Under the pieces are notes generated by a model, which ran no database searches, was not told the origin of the DNA, and saw only the letters and a program-made list of their open reading frames with translations. Below, piece by piece: positions 8,764 through 24,420 of a stretch of DNA of 64,000 nt. The DNA is from Olsenella timonensis (lineage in GTDB: Bacteria > Actinomycetota > Coriobacteriia > Coriobacteriales > Atopobiaceae), in the NCBI RefSeq assembly GCF_900119915.1, contig NZ_LT635455.1, positions 62,001 through 126,000 of the forward strand, written 5' to 3'. Positions within the stretch are counted from its first letter, which is position 1; each line of letters starts with the position of its first letter. The translations under genes were made by a program, and so were the position numbers.

Positions 8764-8913
8764 ATGCGTACTCTGGTTACCCTCGCGTGCACTGAGTGCA
8801 AGCGCCGCAACTACACCACGGACAAGAACAAGTCCAACAACCCCGACCGCATGGAGTTGAAGAAGTACTGCCCGTGGTGCCACAAGCACACGCTTCACCG
8901 GGAGACCCGCTAG
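8764..8913 (+). CDS. rpmG: 50S ribosomal protein L33
   Basis: The protein is 49 aa. It has the zinc-binding form with CTEC near residues 9-12 and CPWC near 36-39, followed by [13 protein letters not shown] 8764 is chosen because CAGGAGGA lies 4 bases upstream; the frame is open upstream but non-homologous. It is followed closely by tRNA-Trp and secE, the standard Gram-positive order. Confidence 0.96.
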   Translation: MRTLVTLACTECKRRNYTTDKNKSNNPDRMELKKYCPWCHKHTLHRETR

Positions 8914-8931
8914 CAGGTGGGCTTTCCAAAC

Positions 8932-9007
8932 AGGCCAGTAGCTCCAATGGTAGAGCGGCGGTCTCCAAAACCGTTTGTTGAGGGTTCGAGTCCTTCCTGG
9001 CCTGCCA
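8932..9007 (+). tRNA. tRNA-Trp (anticodon CCA)
   Basis: The acceptor AGGCCAG pairs with CTGGCCT. The loop CTCCAAA gives anticodon CCA, the discriminator is G and the 3' CCA is encoded. It sits between rpmG and secE. Confidence 0.95.
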
Positions 9008-9075
9008 GATCTCACCACCGGCTTTCCCTTCGGGGTTAGCCGGTTTCCATGTAAGGCACGTCTCAAGGAGAGTCG

Positions 9076-9459
9076 ATGGCGAACAAGGACCGCAACAAGA
9101 GGAGCGCCCGCAAGGCCCGCGCCGAAGAGCGCGCCCGCGTCGAGGCGGCCCAGGCGGCCTCGGCCGGCTCTCAGGCCGCCTCGCCCAAGCCGGGCAGGGC
9201 TGCCGCCGTGGCGGAGAAGAAGTCCGAGCCCAAGCCGGAGAAGAAGCCCGAGAAGAAGCCGGGCGTCTTCCACCGCCTTCGCAACTACCTCGGGGACGTG
9301 CGCTCCGAGATGCGCCGGGTCGTGTGGCCCTCGAAGGAGGAGCTCAAGAGCTACTCGGTCGCCATCGTCGCCATGCTCATCGTCTTTGGTGTCGTCATCT
9401 GGCTCGTTGACTCTGGCATCGTCGCCGCGCTCGTCGGCTACACGGGTCTGAGGGGGTAG
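9076..9459 (+). CDS. secE: Preprotein translocase subunit SecE
   Basis: The protein is 127 aa, longer than minimal Gram-positive SecE (about 60 aa) because of a lysine/alanine/proline-rich N-terminal extension of about 70 residues. The conserved core follows: the amphipathic helix with VRSEMRRVVWPSKEEL, then one membrane span (about residues 96-121). It stabilises SecY in the translocon. nusG starts 2 bases after the stop. Confidence 0.95.
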   Translation: MANKDRNKRSARKARAEERARVEAAQAASAGSQAASPKPGRAAAVAEKKSEPKPEKKPEKKPGVFHRLRNYLGDVRSEMRRVVWPSKEELKSYSVAIVAMLIVFGVVIWLVDSGIVAALVGYTGLRG

Positions 9460-9461
9460 AC

Positions 9462-10010
9462 ATGGCTAAGCGCTGGTACGTGATTCACACCTACTCGGGC
9501 TACGAGAACAAGGTCAAGGCGGACCTCGAGCACCGCATCGAGACCTACGGCCTCTCCGACCAGATCGTGGACATCAAGATCCCCACGGAGGAGGTCACCG
9601 AGATCAAGGAGGGCGGCAAGCGCGAGACCAAGGAGTCCAAGGTCCTGCCCAGCTACGTCCTCGTGCGCATGGAGGGCAACGACGACACGTGGTCGTTCGT
9701 GCGCAACACCCCCGGCGTCACGGGCTTCGTGGGCCCCGACGGCAAGCCGTCCCCGCTGCGCCGCAGCGAGTTCGACAAGATCATGCGCCGCACCGGTGCG
9801 CGCGGCACCACCCCGACGGCCCCCAAGCGCACCTCCACCTCGATCGAGGTCGGCCAGTCCGTGCGCGTGGTCTCCGGCCCGCTCGCAGACTTCGACGGCC
9901 AGGTCTCGGAGGTCATGCCCGAGGCGGGCAAGATCAAGGTCATGCTCACGATCTTTGGCCGCGAGACCCCCGTCGAGCTCACGCTCGAGCAGGTTGCCAC
10001 GATCGCGTAG
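9462..10010 (+). CDS. nusG: Transcription termination/antitermination factor NusG
   Basis: The protein is 182 aa. The NGN domain begins WYVIHTYSGYENKVK, the GFVGPDGKPSPL stretch comes mid-protein, and the C-terminal KOW motif is VRVVSGPLADFDGQV. NusG binds RNA polymerase and links it to the leading ribosome or Rho. It is in the conserved secE-nusG-rplK order. Confidence 0.97.
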   Translation: MAKRWYVIHTYSGYENKVKADLEHRIETYGLSDQIVDIKIPTEEVTEIKEGGKRETKESKVLPSYVLVRMEGNDDTWSFVRNTPGVTGFVGPDGKPSPLRRSEFDKIMRRTGARGTTPTAPKRTSTSIEVGQSVRVVSGPLADFDGQVSEVMPEAGKIKVMLTIFGRETPVELTLEQVATIA

Positions 10011-10105
10011 GAAAGAAGGGAACCACCGCCCGCCCGTATCGGTGAGGATTGCTTCTCGGGCGCGGTGAGAGATAGCAAGCAGACAGACTCTCGAGGAGGA
10101 GAGAC

Positions 10106-10534
10106 ATGGCCAAGAAGAAGGTCGTCAACTTCATCAAGCTCCAGATTCCCGCCGGTCAGGCCAACCCCGCGCCTCCCGTCGGCCCCGCCCTCGGTGCCGC
10201 CCAGGTCAACATCATGCAGTTCTGCCAGGCGTTCAACGCCGCCACGCAGGACAAGGCCGGCGACATCATCCCCGTCGAGATCTCGGTCTACGAGGACCGC
10301 TCCTTCGACTTCGTCTGCAAGACCCCGCCCGCCGCGCAGCTCATCAAGAAGGAGCTCGGCCTCAAGAGCGGCTCCGGCGTCCCGCAGCGCGACAAGGTCG
10401 GCCAGCTCTCCCAGGAGCAGCTCACCAAGATCGCCGAGATCAAGATGCCCGACCTCAACGCCAACGACATCGAGGCCGCCAAGAAGATCGTCGCCGGCAC
10501 CGCCCGCTCCATGGGCGTGACCATCGCCGAGTAG
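10106..10534 (+). CDS. rplK: 50S ribosomal protein L11
   Basis: The protein is 142 aa. It starts [18 protein letters not shown] and carries the N-terminal PPVGPALG loop that binds thiostrepton-type drugs at the GTPase centre. GAGGAGGAGAG precedes the ATG. The 95-base nusG-rplK gap holds a weak stem (ACCGCCCG...CGGGCGCGGT, about 10026-10067) of unknown role. Confidence 0.97.
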   Translation: MAKKKVVNFIKLQIPAGQANPAPPVGPALGAAQVNIMQFCQAFNAATQDKAGDIIPVEISVYEDRSFDFVCKTPPAAQLIKKELGLKSGSGVPQRDKVGQLSQEQLTKIAEIKMPDLNANDIEAAKKIVAGTARSMGVTIAE

Positions 10535-10618
10535 CAGCCAGCAGGCGCCGAGGGGGTCGTCCTTCTCGGCACTCGATGTGGGAGGGCGAGAAGCCCGTTG
10601 ACCACAGGAGGAAAGAAC

Positions 10619-11326
10619 ATGCCCAAGCACGGTAAGAACTACAAGGCCGCAGCCGCCAAGGTGGAGAGCGCCAAGCTCTACTCGCCCAAGGCTGCCATGG
10701 AGCTCGCCAAGGAGCTCGCCCCCGCCAAGTTCGACGAGACCGTCGAGGTCGCCGTCCGTCTCGGCGTCGACACCCGCAAGGCCGACCAGAACGTCCGCGG
10801 CTCCATCGCACTGCCGCACGGCACCGGCAAGAGCGTCCGCGTCGCCGTGTTCGCCGAGGGCGAGAAGGCCCGCGAGGCCGAGGCCGCCGGCGCCGACGTC
10901 GTGGGCTCCGACGATCTCGTCGCCCAGGTCCAGGCCGGCGAGCTGAACTTCGACGCCGCCATCGCCACGCCCAACATGATGGGCAAGGTCGGCCGCCTCG
11001 GCAAGATCCTCGGCCCCCGCGGCCTCATGCCCAACCCCAAGCTCGGCACCGTCACCATGGACGTCGCCAAGATGGTCGGCGAGCTCAAGGCCGGTCGCGT
11101 CGAGTACCGCGCCGACCGCTACGGCATCTGCCACGTCCCGATGGGCAAGGTGTCCTTCGACACCCAGAAGCTCGTCGAGAACTACGGCGCGCTCATCAAC
11201 GAGCTGCTCCGCGTGAAGCCGTCGAGCGCCAAGGGCAAGTACGTCAAGTCCGTCGTCGTCTCCACCACGATGGGCCCCGGCATCAAGGTCGACTCCACCA
11301 AGACGCGCAACCTGATGGACGAGTAG
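10619..11326 (+). CDS. rplA: 50S ribosomal protein L1
   Basis: The protein is 235 aa. The start [16 protein letters not shown] at ATG 10619 has AGGAGG 9 bases upstream; the frame runs further upstream without homology. [20 protein letters not shown] is the L1 signature. In other bacteria L1 represses its own operon by binding leader RNA. The gap before it contains a small hairpin (GCCGAG...CTCGGC, 10546-10569). Confidence 0.97.
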   Translation: MPKHGKNYKAAAAKVESAKLYSPKAAMELAKELAPAKFDETVEVAVRLGVDTRKADQNVRGSIALPHGTGKSVRVAVFAEGEKAREAEAAGADVVGSDDLVAQVQAGELNFDAAIATPNMMGKVGRLGKILGPRGLMPNPKLGTVTMDVAKMVGELKAGRVEYRADRYGICHVPMGKVSFDTQKLVENYGALINELLRVKPSSAKGKYVKSVVVSTTMGPGIKVDSTKTRNLMDE

Positions 11327-11345
11327 CGCGTTTTTCCCAGCCAGC

Positions 11346-11374
11346 TTGACGGGCCTCTCTCCGCGTGACACAAT
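11346..11374 (+). promoter_or_regulatory. Promoter for the rplJ-rplL unit
   Basis: TTGACG (11346-11351), a 17-base spacer and CACAAT (11369-11374) lie just after the rplA stop and before the L10 leader, so rplJL can be transcribed separately from rplKA. Confidence 0.75.
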
Positions 11375-11431
11375 GGCGCGTGCGAGAGGAACCGTCTCGC
11401 CCAGTACGTTCGTTCACAGCATGTCCGCTGC

Positions 11432-11539
11432 CAAAGACAGCCGGTGCCGCAAGGCTCAAAGGGGAAACCCGCCTGCCGAGGTGGTCTCAGAGATAAGCAT
11501 CCTCGAGGACCCCGCTTTGGCAACGCCAGGAGCGGGGTC
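11432..11539 (+). ncRNA. Ribosomal protein L10 leader with attenuator-like hairpin
   Basis: The stretch AAAGACAGCCGGTGCCGCAAGG, then the CGCCTGCCGAGGT arm, resembles the conserved L10 leader bound by L10-L7/L12 to control rplJL. It ends in a hairpin with GACCCCGCT (11508-11516) and AGCGGGGTC (11531-11539) and only a short T-poor tail. Family recognition is from memory of the consensus. Confidence 0.8.
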
Positions 11540-11603
11540 TTCGCATGCGGAAGGCCCGCCCGTCGGCGGCATGCCCGACCGCAGCACGAGGAGGTGTAAC
11601 AAC

Positions 11604-12125
11604 ATGCCATCCAAGTCCAACGTCGAGATGCTCGAGAAGGTTGCCGGCTCGATCGACTCCTCCAACGGCGTCTTCGTGGTCGACTACCGTGGCCTCTCCG
11701 TCAAGGAGACCCAGGACGTCCGCCGCGCCCTGCGCGCCGCCGGTGCCGAGATGAAGGTGTACAAGAACAACATCGTCAAGATTGCTCTTGAGAACGCCGG
11801 ACTCCCCAACATCGACGACATGCTCGCCGGCACCTGCGCCTATGTCTTCTACGGCGAGGATCCCGTGGAGCCCGCCAAGGTGATCAAGGAGCAGTCCGAG
11901 AAGCTCAAGAAGATGAACTTCATCGGCGCCATCGCCGACGGCAAGGCCCTCTCGGCCGACGAGGCCAAGGCCTACGCCGACCTGCCCAACCGCGAGCAGC
12001 TCATGGCTCAGATCGCTGGTCTCATCAGCGGCTTTGCCCGCGACATCGCCGTGTGCGTCAAGGAGGTCCCCGCCGGCCTCGCGCGCTCCGTCAATGCCGT
12101 GTCCGAGCAGAAGCAGGCTGCCTAG
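11604..12125 (+). CDS. rplJ: 50S ribosomal protein L10
   Basis: The protein is 173 aa. ATG 11604 has GAGGAGGTG upstream and gives MPSKSNVEMLEKVAG; the open frame upstream is the leader. FVVDYRGLSVKETQDVRR is the family core, and the C-terminal helix that carries L7/L12 dimers follows. Its expression is probably fed back through the leader just upstream. Confidence 0.97.
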   Translation: MPSKSNVEMLEKVAGSIDSSNGVFVVDYRGLSVKETQDVRRALRAAGAEMKVYKNNIVKIALENAGLPNIDDMLAGTCAYVFYGEDPVEPAKVIKEQSEKLKKMNFIGAIADGKALSADEAKAYADLPNREQLMAQIAGLISGFARDIAVCVKEVPAGLARSVNAVSEQKQAA

Positions 12126-12207
12126 CAGCCGCACGGGGAGGCGACCGCCGACCCGAACCCACATACGCAAATCCGCGCACGCCGCGCGGGACCGAAAGGA
12201 TTGAAAC

Positions 12208-12591
12208 ATGGCTAAGCTCACCACCGAGGAGATCGTTGACGCCCTCAAGGAGATGACCCTGCTCGAGGCTTCCGAGCTCGTCAAGGCCATCGAGGAGACC
12301 TTCGGCGTCTCCGCCGCCGCCCCCGTCGCCGCCGTCGCCGCCGCCCCGGCCGCCGGTGCCGCCGCCGAGGAGGAGGAGAAGACCAACTTCGACGTCGTGC
12401 TCGAGGGCTTCGGCGACAACAAGATCGCCGTCATCAAGGTCGTCCGCGCCCTGACCAGCCTTGGCCTCAAGGAGGCCAAGGAGGTCGTCGAGGGTGCCCC
12501 CAAGGCCGTCCTCGAGGGTGCCAAGAAGGAGGACGCCGAGGCCGCCAAGAAGCAGCTCGAGGAGGCCGGCGCCACCGTCACCCTCAAGTAA
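12208..12591 (+). CDS. rplL: 50S ribosomal protein L7/L12
   Basis: The protein is 127 aa. It has an N-terminal dimerisation region, an Ala/Val/Pro-rich hinge (about residues 33-55) and the C-terminal factor-binding domain with [20 protein letters not shown] and [11 protein letters not shown]. It forms the ribosomal stalk and recruits EF-Tu and EF-G. Confidence 0.97.
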   Translation: MAKLTTEEIVDALKEMTLLEASELVKAIEETFGVSAAAPVAAVAAAPAAGAAAEEEEKTNFDVVLEGFGDNKIAVIKVVRALTSLGLKEAKEVVEGAPKAVLEGAKKEDAEAAKKQLEEAGATVTLK

Positions 12592-12627
12592 GCTCGCTTA
12601 CTTCGGGTAACGCGCATCGCGCAGACA

Positions 12628-12660
12628 AAGGGGTCGGACCCACGGGTCCGGCCCCTTTTT
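12628..12660 (+). terminator. Rho-independent terminator after rplL
   Basis: The AAGGGGTCGGACC arm pairs with GGTCCGGCCCC over a 4-base loop (CACG), followed by TTTTT at 12656-12660. Confidence 0.9.
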
Positions 12661-12704
12661 CGTGCCGGCGCACGCCCTTCTCGGCTGGCCCCGCGCGGCA
12701 TGCC

Positions 12705-12843
12705 GTCCTGAAAATCAAGGCTGTGGCACATTGTCACCGCATCATGTCCTGAAAATCGAACCGGTGGCACAGTTTGCGTGCCATAGCCTAGCTTTTCAGG
12801 ACACATGTGGGGGCGCCCGTGCCACAGCCTCGATTTTCAGGAC
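12705..12843. repeat. Four copies of a 25-base intergenic repeat (family A)
   Basis: Each copy is 25 bases and reads GTCCTGAAAATC, a variable pair, then GGCTGTGGCAC or close to it. Copies at 12705-12729 and 12746-12770 are in + orientation; 12778-12802 and 12819-12843 are inverted. The opposed copies can form nested hairpins. Three more copies lie at 36192-36298. Confidence 0.9.
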
Positions 12844-12984
12844 ACGTGAGGGGGTGCGGTCGCGACAGAGGCCCCGCCCTCACCGAACCTTCACAACACG
12901 AGCTGCCGAGAAGTGCGTTTATGCAGGTAGATTAGACGAGAAACGCGGAATACTAGAAACGGCGCCATAAGTCAAGACTTGTCG

Positions 12985-13013
12985 TTGACCGGGCGGGGGC
13001 GTTTCGGTAGATT
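12985..13013 (+). promoter_or_regulatory. Promoter for rpoB-rpoC
   Basis: TTGACC (12985-12990), a 17-base spacer and TAGATT (13008-13013), about 50 bases before the GTG start of rpoB. A second TAGATT at 12928-12933 lacks a -35 partner. Confidence 0.8.
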
Positions 13014-13065
13014 ATTACGTTGCGACAATTGCCGCCTTCCACCCTTTTGAAGGAGGAAAAGCCTG

Positions 13066-16578
<3,513 letters not shown>

Positions 16579-16583
16579 CGACA

Positions 16584-21005
<4,422 letters not shown>

Positions 21006-21025
21006 GCGCCCACCTACACGCAAGG

Positions 21026-21097
21026 GGCGGCCCCGTCCTTCTCTCCGGCGCAGCTGAGCTCTGCTCAGATATCGCCGACGAGAGGGGCGGGGCCGCC
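21026..21097 (+). terminator. Possible terminator hairpin after rpoC
   Basis: The arms GGCGGCCCCG (21026-21035) and CGGGGCCGCC (21088-21097) pair over a loop that itself can fold (CAGCTGAGCTCTGCTCAG). No T-run follows, so intrinsic termination is uncertain. Confidence 0.45.
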
Positions 21098-21149
21098 TCG
21101 TCTGCTTTGAAGGGGGGCCATCGCCGGGTGCCCCATTCGCCTCCCCACG

Positions 21150-21221
21150 CGCCGAGACGGAGCATCTGCGGAAAAACGCCGAGAAATCAGCGGAATTTTC
21201 CGTAGATGCTCCGTCTCGGCG
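21150..21221. repeat. 72-base hairpin repeat (family B, copy 1)
   Basis: The arms begin CGCCGAGACGGAGCATCT and end with its near-perfect complement AGATGCTCCGTCTCGGCG, each followed inward by a CGGAAA/TTTCCG segment. A second copy lies at 32395-32467. It lies in the convergent rpoC-birA gap. Confidence 0.85.
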
Positions 21222-21227
21222 TAAAGC

Positions 21228-21279
21228 GGGCGAGAAGGATGGGCGAGAAGAACGGGCGAGAAGGGCGGGCGATGCGGGC
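21228..21279. repeat. 13-base tandem repeat, about four units
   Basis: The units start GGGCGAGAAG at 21228, 21241 and 21254, with variable last three bases; a fourth, diverged unit starts at 21267. It is non-coding, just 3' of birA. The CGAGAAGG core is the complement of the window-wide CCTTCTCG octamer. Confidence 0.8.
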
Positions 21280-21301
21280 GGGAAGCACCCGGCGGGGGAC
21301 G

Positions 21302-22021
21302 TCAGCCAAGCGGGCGCAGGGAGGCGCGCTCGGAGGGGTAGGGAACGCCGTCCACGACGGCACGGCCCCAGGCGTCGACCGTCTCGAAGGCGCCGCGCGC
21401 AAGCTCCTCCCCGTCCCGGGCGGCGAGAACGCGGACCGTCTCGCCGAGCCAGGCGAGCCGGGCGAGATACGCGTCCCGGATGCCGTCGAGCGGTCGGTCG
21501 CCCGCCGCCGCGGCCCAGGCGTCGACCTGCGAGACGACGCCCTCGCGCAACGTCTCGGCGAGGTACGGGAGGGACGGCGCGCACCCGAGCTCTGCGAGCG
21601 AGACGGCGTCCAGCCCGCGCGGCGCGCGCGCGACGTTCACGCCCACGCCGCAGACGGCGAACGGCTCCCCGGAGTCGTCACGGGCGACCTCCACGAGGAC
21701 CCCCGCGAGCTTGCGTCCGCGTGCGTAGAGGTCGTTCGGCCATTTGAGCAGGGCCTCGTCCGAGACGTGGAGCGCGCCCAGCCCGCAGGCGCCCGCCAGG
21801 CCCGCCAATCGCGTCGGGGAGACGCGCGGCCTCAGAACGATTGAGAGATAGAGGTTGCCGGGCGGGGACGCCCAGGCGTGGCCGCGCCGCCCGCGACCGG
21901 CCGTCTGCGACCGCGCCGCCACCGCCCTCCCGTGGGCGGCCCCGCCGCGACCGAGCGCGAGCGCCTCGTCGTTGGTCGACCCCACCTCGTCGAGCAGCGT
22001 GAGCGACGGCAGCGTCCCCAT
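21302..22021 (-). CDS. birA: Biotin--[acetyl-CoA carboxylase] ligase
   Basis: The protein is 239 aa. It attaches biotin to the AccB lysine through biotinyl-AMP. The catalytic GRGRRGHAWASPPGNLYLS (about residues 40-60), KWPNDLY and KLAGVLVE motifs are present, with a short C-terminal SH3-like domain. The start at 22021 is preceded by GGAGGA; the frame runs 30 codons further upstream without homology. There is no N-terminal helix-turn-helix, so it is a class I enzyme that cannot itself act as the biotin repressor. It is divergent from the fab-acc operon that contains its substrate. Confidence 0.93.
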   Translation of the reverse strand: MGTLPSLTLLDEVGSTNDEALALGRGGAAHGRAVAARSQTAGRGRRGHAWASPPGNLYLSIVLRPRVSPTRLAGLAGACGLGALHVSDEALLKWPNDLYARGRKLAGVLVEVARDDSGEPFAVCGVGVNVARAPRGLDAVSLAELGCAPSLPYLAETLREGVVSQVDAWAAAAGDRPLDGIRDAYLARLAWLGETVRVLAARDGEELARGAFETVDAWGRAVVDGVPYPSERASLRPLG

Positions 22022-22043
22022 GCGTCCTCCGTTCGTCGCCCCC

Positions 22044-22070
22044 ATTGTAGGGGAGTTGTTAACGCTGCCA
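22044..22070 (-). promoter_or_regulatory. birA -10 box and TTGTTAACGC operator-like site
   Basis: On the - strand TACAAT (22049-22044) is a good -10 box for birA. Just upstream of it, inside the spacer, is the sequence read on the + strand as TTGTTAACGCTGCCA (22056-22070). The first ten bases recur, inverted, before fabH. Confidence 0.55.
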
Positions 22071-22151
22071 GTATGGAGGACTCGTGGCAATATGGCGCCG
22101 CTCGGCGGCATGGGGCACCGTCATCGAAAGTTTTGCTAGCCTACTGAGATG

Positions 22152-22166
22152 TTGACGCGTTAACAA
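22152..22166 (+). promoter_or_regulatory. Near-palindromic operator-like site upstream of fabH
   Basis: TTGACGCGTTAACAA is close to a palindrome around ACGCGT; its complement reads TTGTTAACGCGTCAA and shares the ten bases TTGTTAACGC with the birA-side site. It lies 34 bases before the fabH ATG. I see no convincing fabH -35/-10 pair around it. Confidence 0.5.
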
Positions 22167-22199
22167 TTAGCGCGCACGAGCGAGAAACAGGGAGGCGAC

Positions 22200-23156
22200 A
22201 TGGGATTTCGCGTACTGGGCACGGGGTCGGCGCTGCCGGCGCGCTCCGTCACCAACGACGAGCTCTCCGAGTTTCTCGACACCTCGGACGAGTGGATCTC
22301 CCAGCGCACCGGCATCTCTGAGCGTCGCCTCTGCACCACCGAGACGCTCGACGACCTCGCGCTCGCGGCGAGCCGCGCCGCGCTCGACGCCGCCGGTGTG
22401 ACGCCGGACCAGCTCGACCTCATCGTCTGCTCCACCACGAGCGGCGACCACCTCATGCCCGCGGAGGCCTGCGCCGTCGCGGAGCTCCTCGGCGCGTCCT
22501 GCCCCGCCTTCGACGTGTCGGCTGCCTGCGCGGGCTTCGTCTTCGCGCTGGACGTGGCCGACGGCTACCTCTCTCGCGGCCGCGCCGAGCGCGTGCTCGT
22601 GGTGGCGGCCGAGAAGGTCAGCCGGCTCGTCGACTGGTCGGACCGCGCCACGTGCGTGCTCTTCGGCGACGGCGCGGCGGCGGCGGTGCTCGGCGCGGGC
22701 GGGGAGAGCCCGCTCGCCGTGCGCCTGACGACCGAGCCCGCCGTCGAGGTCCTGCACGTCCCCGGTCTCCCGGGAACGTCGCCCTACGACGAGACGGCGC
22801 GCCCCGAGCCGCACCTCGCGATGGAGGGCCGTCGCGTCTTCAAGTTCGGCGTGAACGCGATCGTGAGCTCGGTCACCGAGCTCTGCGCCGAGGCGGGCGT
22901 GAGCGTCGCCGACGTCGACCACTTCGTCTTCCACCAGGCCAACGAGCGCATCCTCTCGTCGGCCGTGAGCCGTCTGGGCATCGACGACGCCAGGGTCGCG
23001 CGCGTCCTCGCCGAGACCGGCAACATCTCGAGCGCCTGCATCCCGCTCGCGCTCGACCGCCTGGTCCGCTCGGGCAAGCTCGACCGCGGCCAGCTCGTCG
23101 CCCTCGTCGGCTTTGGCGCGGGCCTCGACACGGGGGCGTGCCTGCTGCGCTGGTAG
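22200..23156 (+). CDS. fabH: 3-oxoacyl-ACP synthase III (FabH)
   Basis: The protein is 318 aa. It condenses acetyl-CoA with malonyl-ACP to start fatty acid synthesis. The nucleophile is Cys110 in SAACAGF, and the other two triad residues are the His of FVFHQAN and the Asn of GNISSA. GAGGCGAC precedes the ATG. It is the first gene of the operon fabH-acpP-fabK-fabD-fabG-fabF-accB-fabZ-accC-accDA. Confidence 0.97.
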   Translation: MGFRVLGTGSALPARSVTNDELSEFLDTSDEWISQRTGISERRLCTTETLDDLALAASRAALDAAGVTPDQLDLIVCSTTSGDHLMPAEACAVAELLGASCPAFDVSAACAGFVFALDVADGYLSRGRAERVLVVAAEKVSRLVDWSDRATCVLFGDGAAAAVLGAGGESPLAVRLTTEPAVEVLHVPGLPGTSPYDETARPEPHLAMEGRRVFKFGVNAIVSSVTELCAEAGVSVADVDHFVFHQANERILSSAVSRLGIDDARVARVLAETGNISSACIPLALDRLVRSGKLDRGQLVALVGFGAGLDTGACLLRW

Positions 23157-23236
23157 CGCGGCGAGCGCATCGACGTCCCACCCCACCGTCCATTGGAGCG
23201 CCCGCCGGGCGCATGGAGAAAGAAGGAGTACCAACC

Positions 23237-23473
23237 ATGGCAGACCAGACCACCTTCGACCGCGTGTGCGACATCGTTCGCGAGCAGGCCGGCCTCGACG
23301 ACGCGGAGCTCACCGCCGAGACCAAGCTCTCCGAGATCGGTCTTGACAGCCTCGCCACCGTCGAGGCCGTCATGGCGTGCGAGGACGAGTTCGGCATCGA
23401 GATCGACGCCGAGTCCAACCCCGAGACGATCGGCGAGTTCGTCTCCATGGTCGAGTCCCTCCTGGAGAACTAG
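23237..23473 (+). CDS. acpP: Acyl carrier protein
   Basis: The protein is 78 aa. Ser38 in GLDSLATVE is the 4'-phosphopantetheine attachment site, and the protein is acidic as expected. AAGGAG precedes ATG 23237. It carries the growing acyl chain between the enzymes of this operon. Confidence 0.96.
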   Translation: MADQTTFDRVCDIVREQAGLDDAELTAETKLSEIGLDSLATVEAVMACEDEFGIEIDAESNPETIGEFVSMVESLLEN

Positions 23474-23475
23474 CC

Positions 23476-24420
23476 ATGCTGCGCACCCCCATCTGTGACC
23501 TTCTCGGCATCGAGAAGCCCGTCTTCCAGGGCGGCATGGCCTGGATCGCCGACGCCTCGCTCGCCTCGGCCGTCTCCGAGGCCGGCGGCCTCGGCATCAT
23601 CGCGGCCATGAACGCCAACGCCGACTGGCTGCGCGACCAGATCCACGAGCTGCGCGAGAGGACCGACAAGCCCTTCGGCGTGAACGTGATGCTCATGAGC
23701 CCGTTCGCCGACGAGGTGGCGCAGGTCGTCATCGACGAGCACGTGCCCGTGGTCGTGACGGGCGCCGGCAACCCCACCAAGTACATGAAGGCCTGGAACG
23801 CCGCGGGCATCAAGGTCATCCCCGTCGTCGCCTCCGTCGCGCTCGCCAAGCTCGTGCAGCGCGCCGGCGCGGCCGCCGTGGTGGCCGAGGGCACCGAGTC
23901 CGGCGGTCACATCGGCGAGACCTCGACGATGGCCCTCGTGCCGCAGGTCGTCGACGCCGTGAAGATCCCCGTCATCGCCGCCGGCGGCATCGCCGACGGG
24001 CGCGGGGTCGCCGCCGCACTCATGCTCGGCGCCGTGGGGGTCCAGGTGGGGACGCGCTTCCTCGTGGCAGACGAGTGCACCGTCTCCGACAAGTACAAGG
24101 AGATGGTCCTCAAGGCCAACGACATCGCCACGCGCGCCACGGGGCGCTCCACCGGACACCCGGTCCGCGCCCTCAAGAACCCGTTCTCCAACAAGTACGC
24201 CCAGCTCGAGTCCTCGGGTGCGCCCGAGGAGGAGCTCAACGCCTTCGGGACCGGCGCCCTGCGCAAGGCCGCCAAGGAGGGCGACTACGAGAACGGCAGC
24301 TTCCTCTGCGGTCAGATCGCCGGCATGGTCCGCGAGCGCCAGAGCGCGCTCCAGATCGTCGACGACCTCGTGAACGGGGCCGAGAAGGTCCTGGCAGGAG
24401 CCACGCAATGGGTAAGATAG
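23476..24420 (+). CDS. fabK: Enoyl-ACP reductase II (FabK), FMN-dependent
   Basis: The protein is 314 aa. It has a nitronate monooxygenase-like TIM barrel: IEKPVFQGGMAWIADASLA at the N-terminus, EGTESGGHIG in the middle, and VIAAGGIADGRGVAAALMLGAVGVQVGTRF as the FMN phosphate site. It performs the last reduction of each elongation cycle and replaces FabI; FabK enzymes are naturally triclosan-resistant. It starts 2 bases after the acpP stop and overlaps fabD by 13 bases. Confidence 0.95.
   Translation: MLRTPICDLLGIEKPVFQGGMAWIADASLASAVSEAGGLGIIAAMNANADWLRDQIHELRERTDKPFGVNVMLMSPFADEVAQVVIDEHVPVVVTGAGNPTKYMKAWNAAGIKVIPVVASVALAKLVQRAGAAAVVAEGTESGGHIGETSTMALVPQVVDAVKIPVIAAGGIADGRGVAAALMLGAVGVQVGTRFLVADECTVSDKYKEMVLKANDIATRATGRSTGHPVRALKNPFSNKYAQLESSGAPEEELNAFGTGALRKAAKEGDYENGSFLCGQIAGMVRERQSALQIVDDLVNGAEKVLAGATQWVR

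Larger units (their letters stand above)
12592..13065 (+). other. 474-base non-coding region between rplL and rpoB
   Basis: In order it holds the rplL terminator (12628-12660), a CCTTCTCG octamer (12676), four copies of a 25-base repeat (12705-12843), about 140 bases with no feature I recognise, and the rpoB promoter (12985-13013). The one open frame crossing the repeats (12662-12970) has no recognisable protein. Confidence 0.8.

Noticed and set aside
12705-12843. Possible CRISPR array from the regularly repeated 25-mers
   Set aside because: The copies alternate in orientation, spacers are short and unequal, and there are no cas genes nearby. The same holds for 36192-36298 and 49591-49709.
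12662-12970. A 102-codon + strand open frame across the family A repeats
   Set aside because: It consists of repeat sequence and promoter-proximal DNA, has no recognisable protein or Shine-Dalgarno site, and would run into the rpoB control region.
21206-21844. A 212-codon + strand frame overlapping birA
   Set aside because: It is antisense to a clear biotin ligase gene, begins in the tandem repeat, and its translation is Arg/Gly/Ala-rich without motifs.
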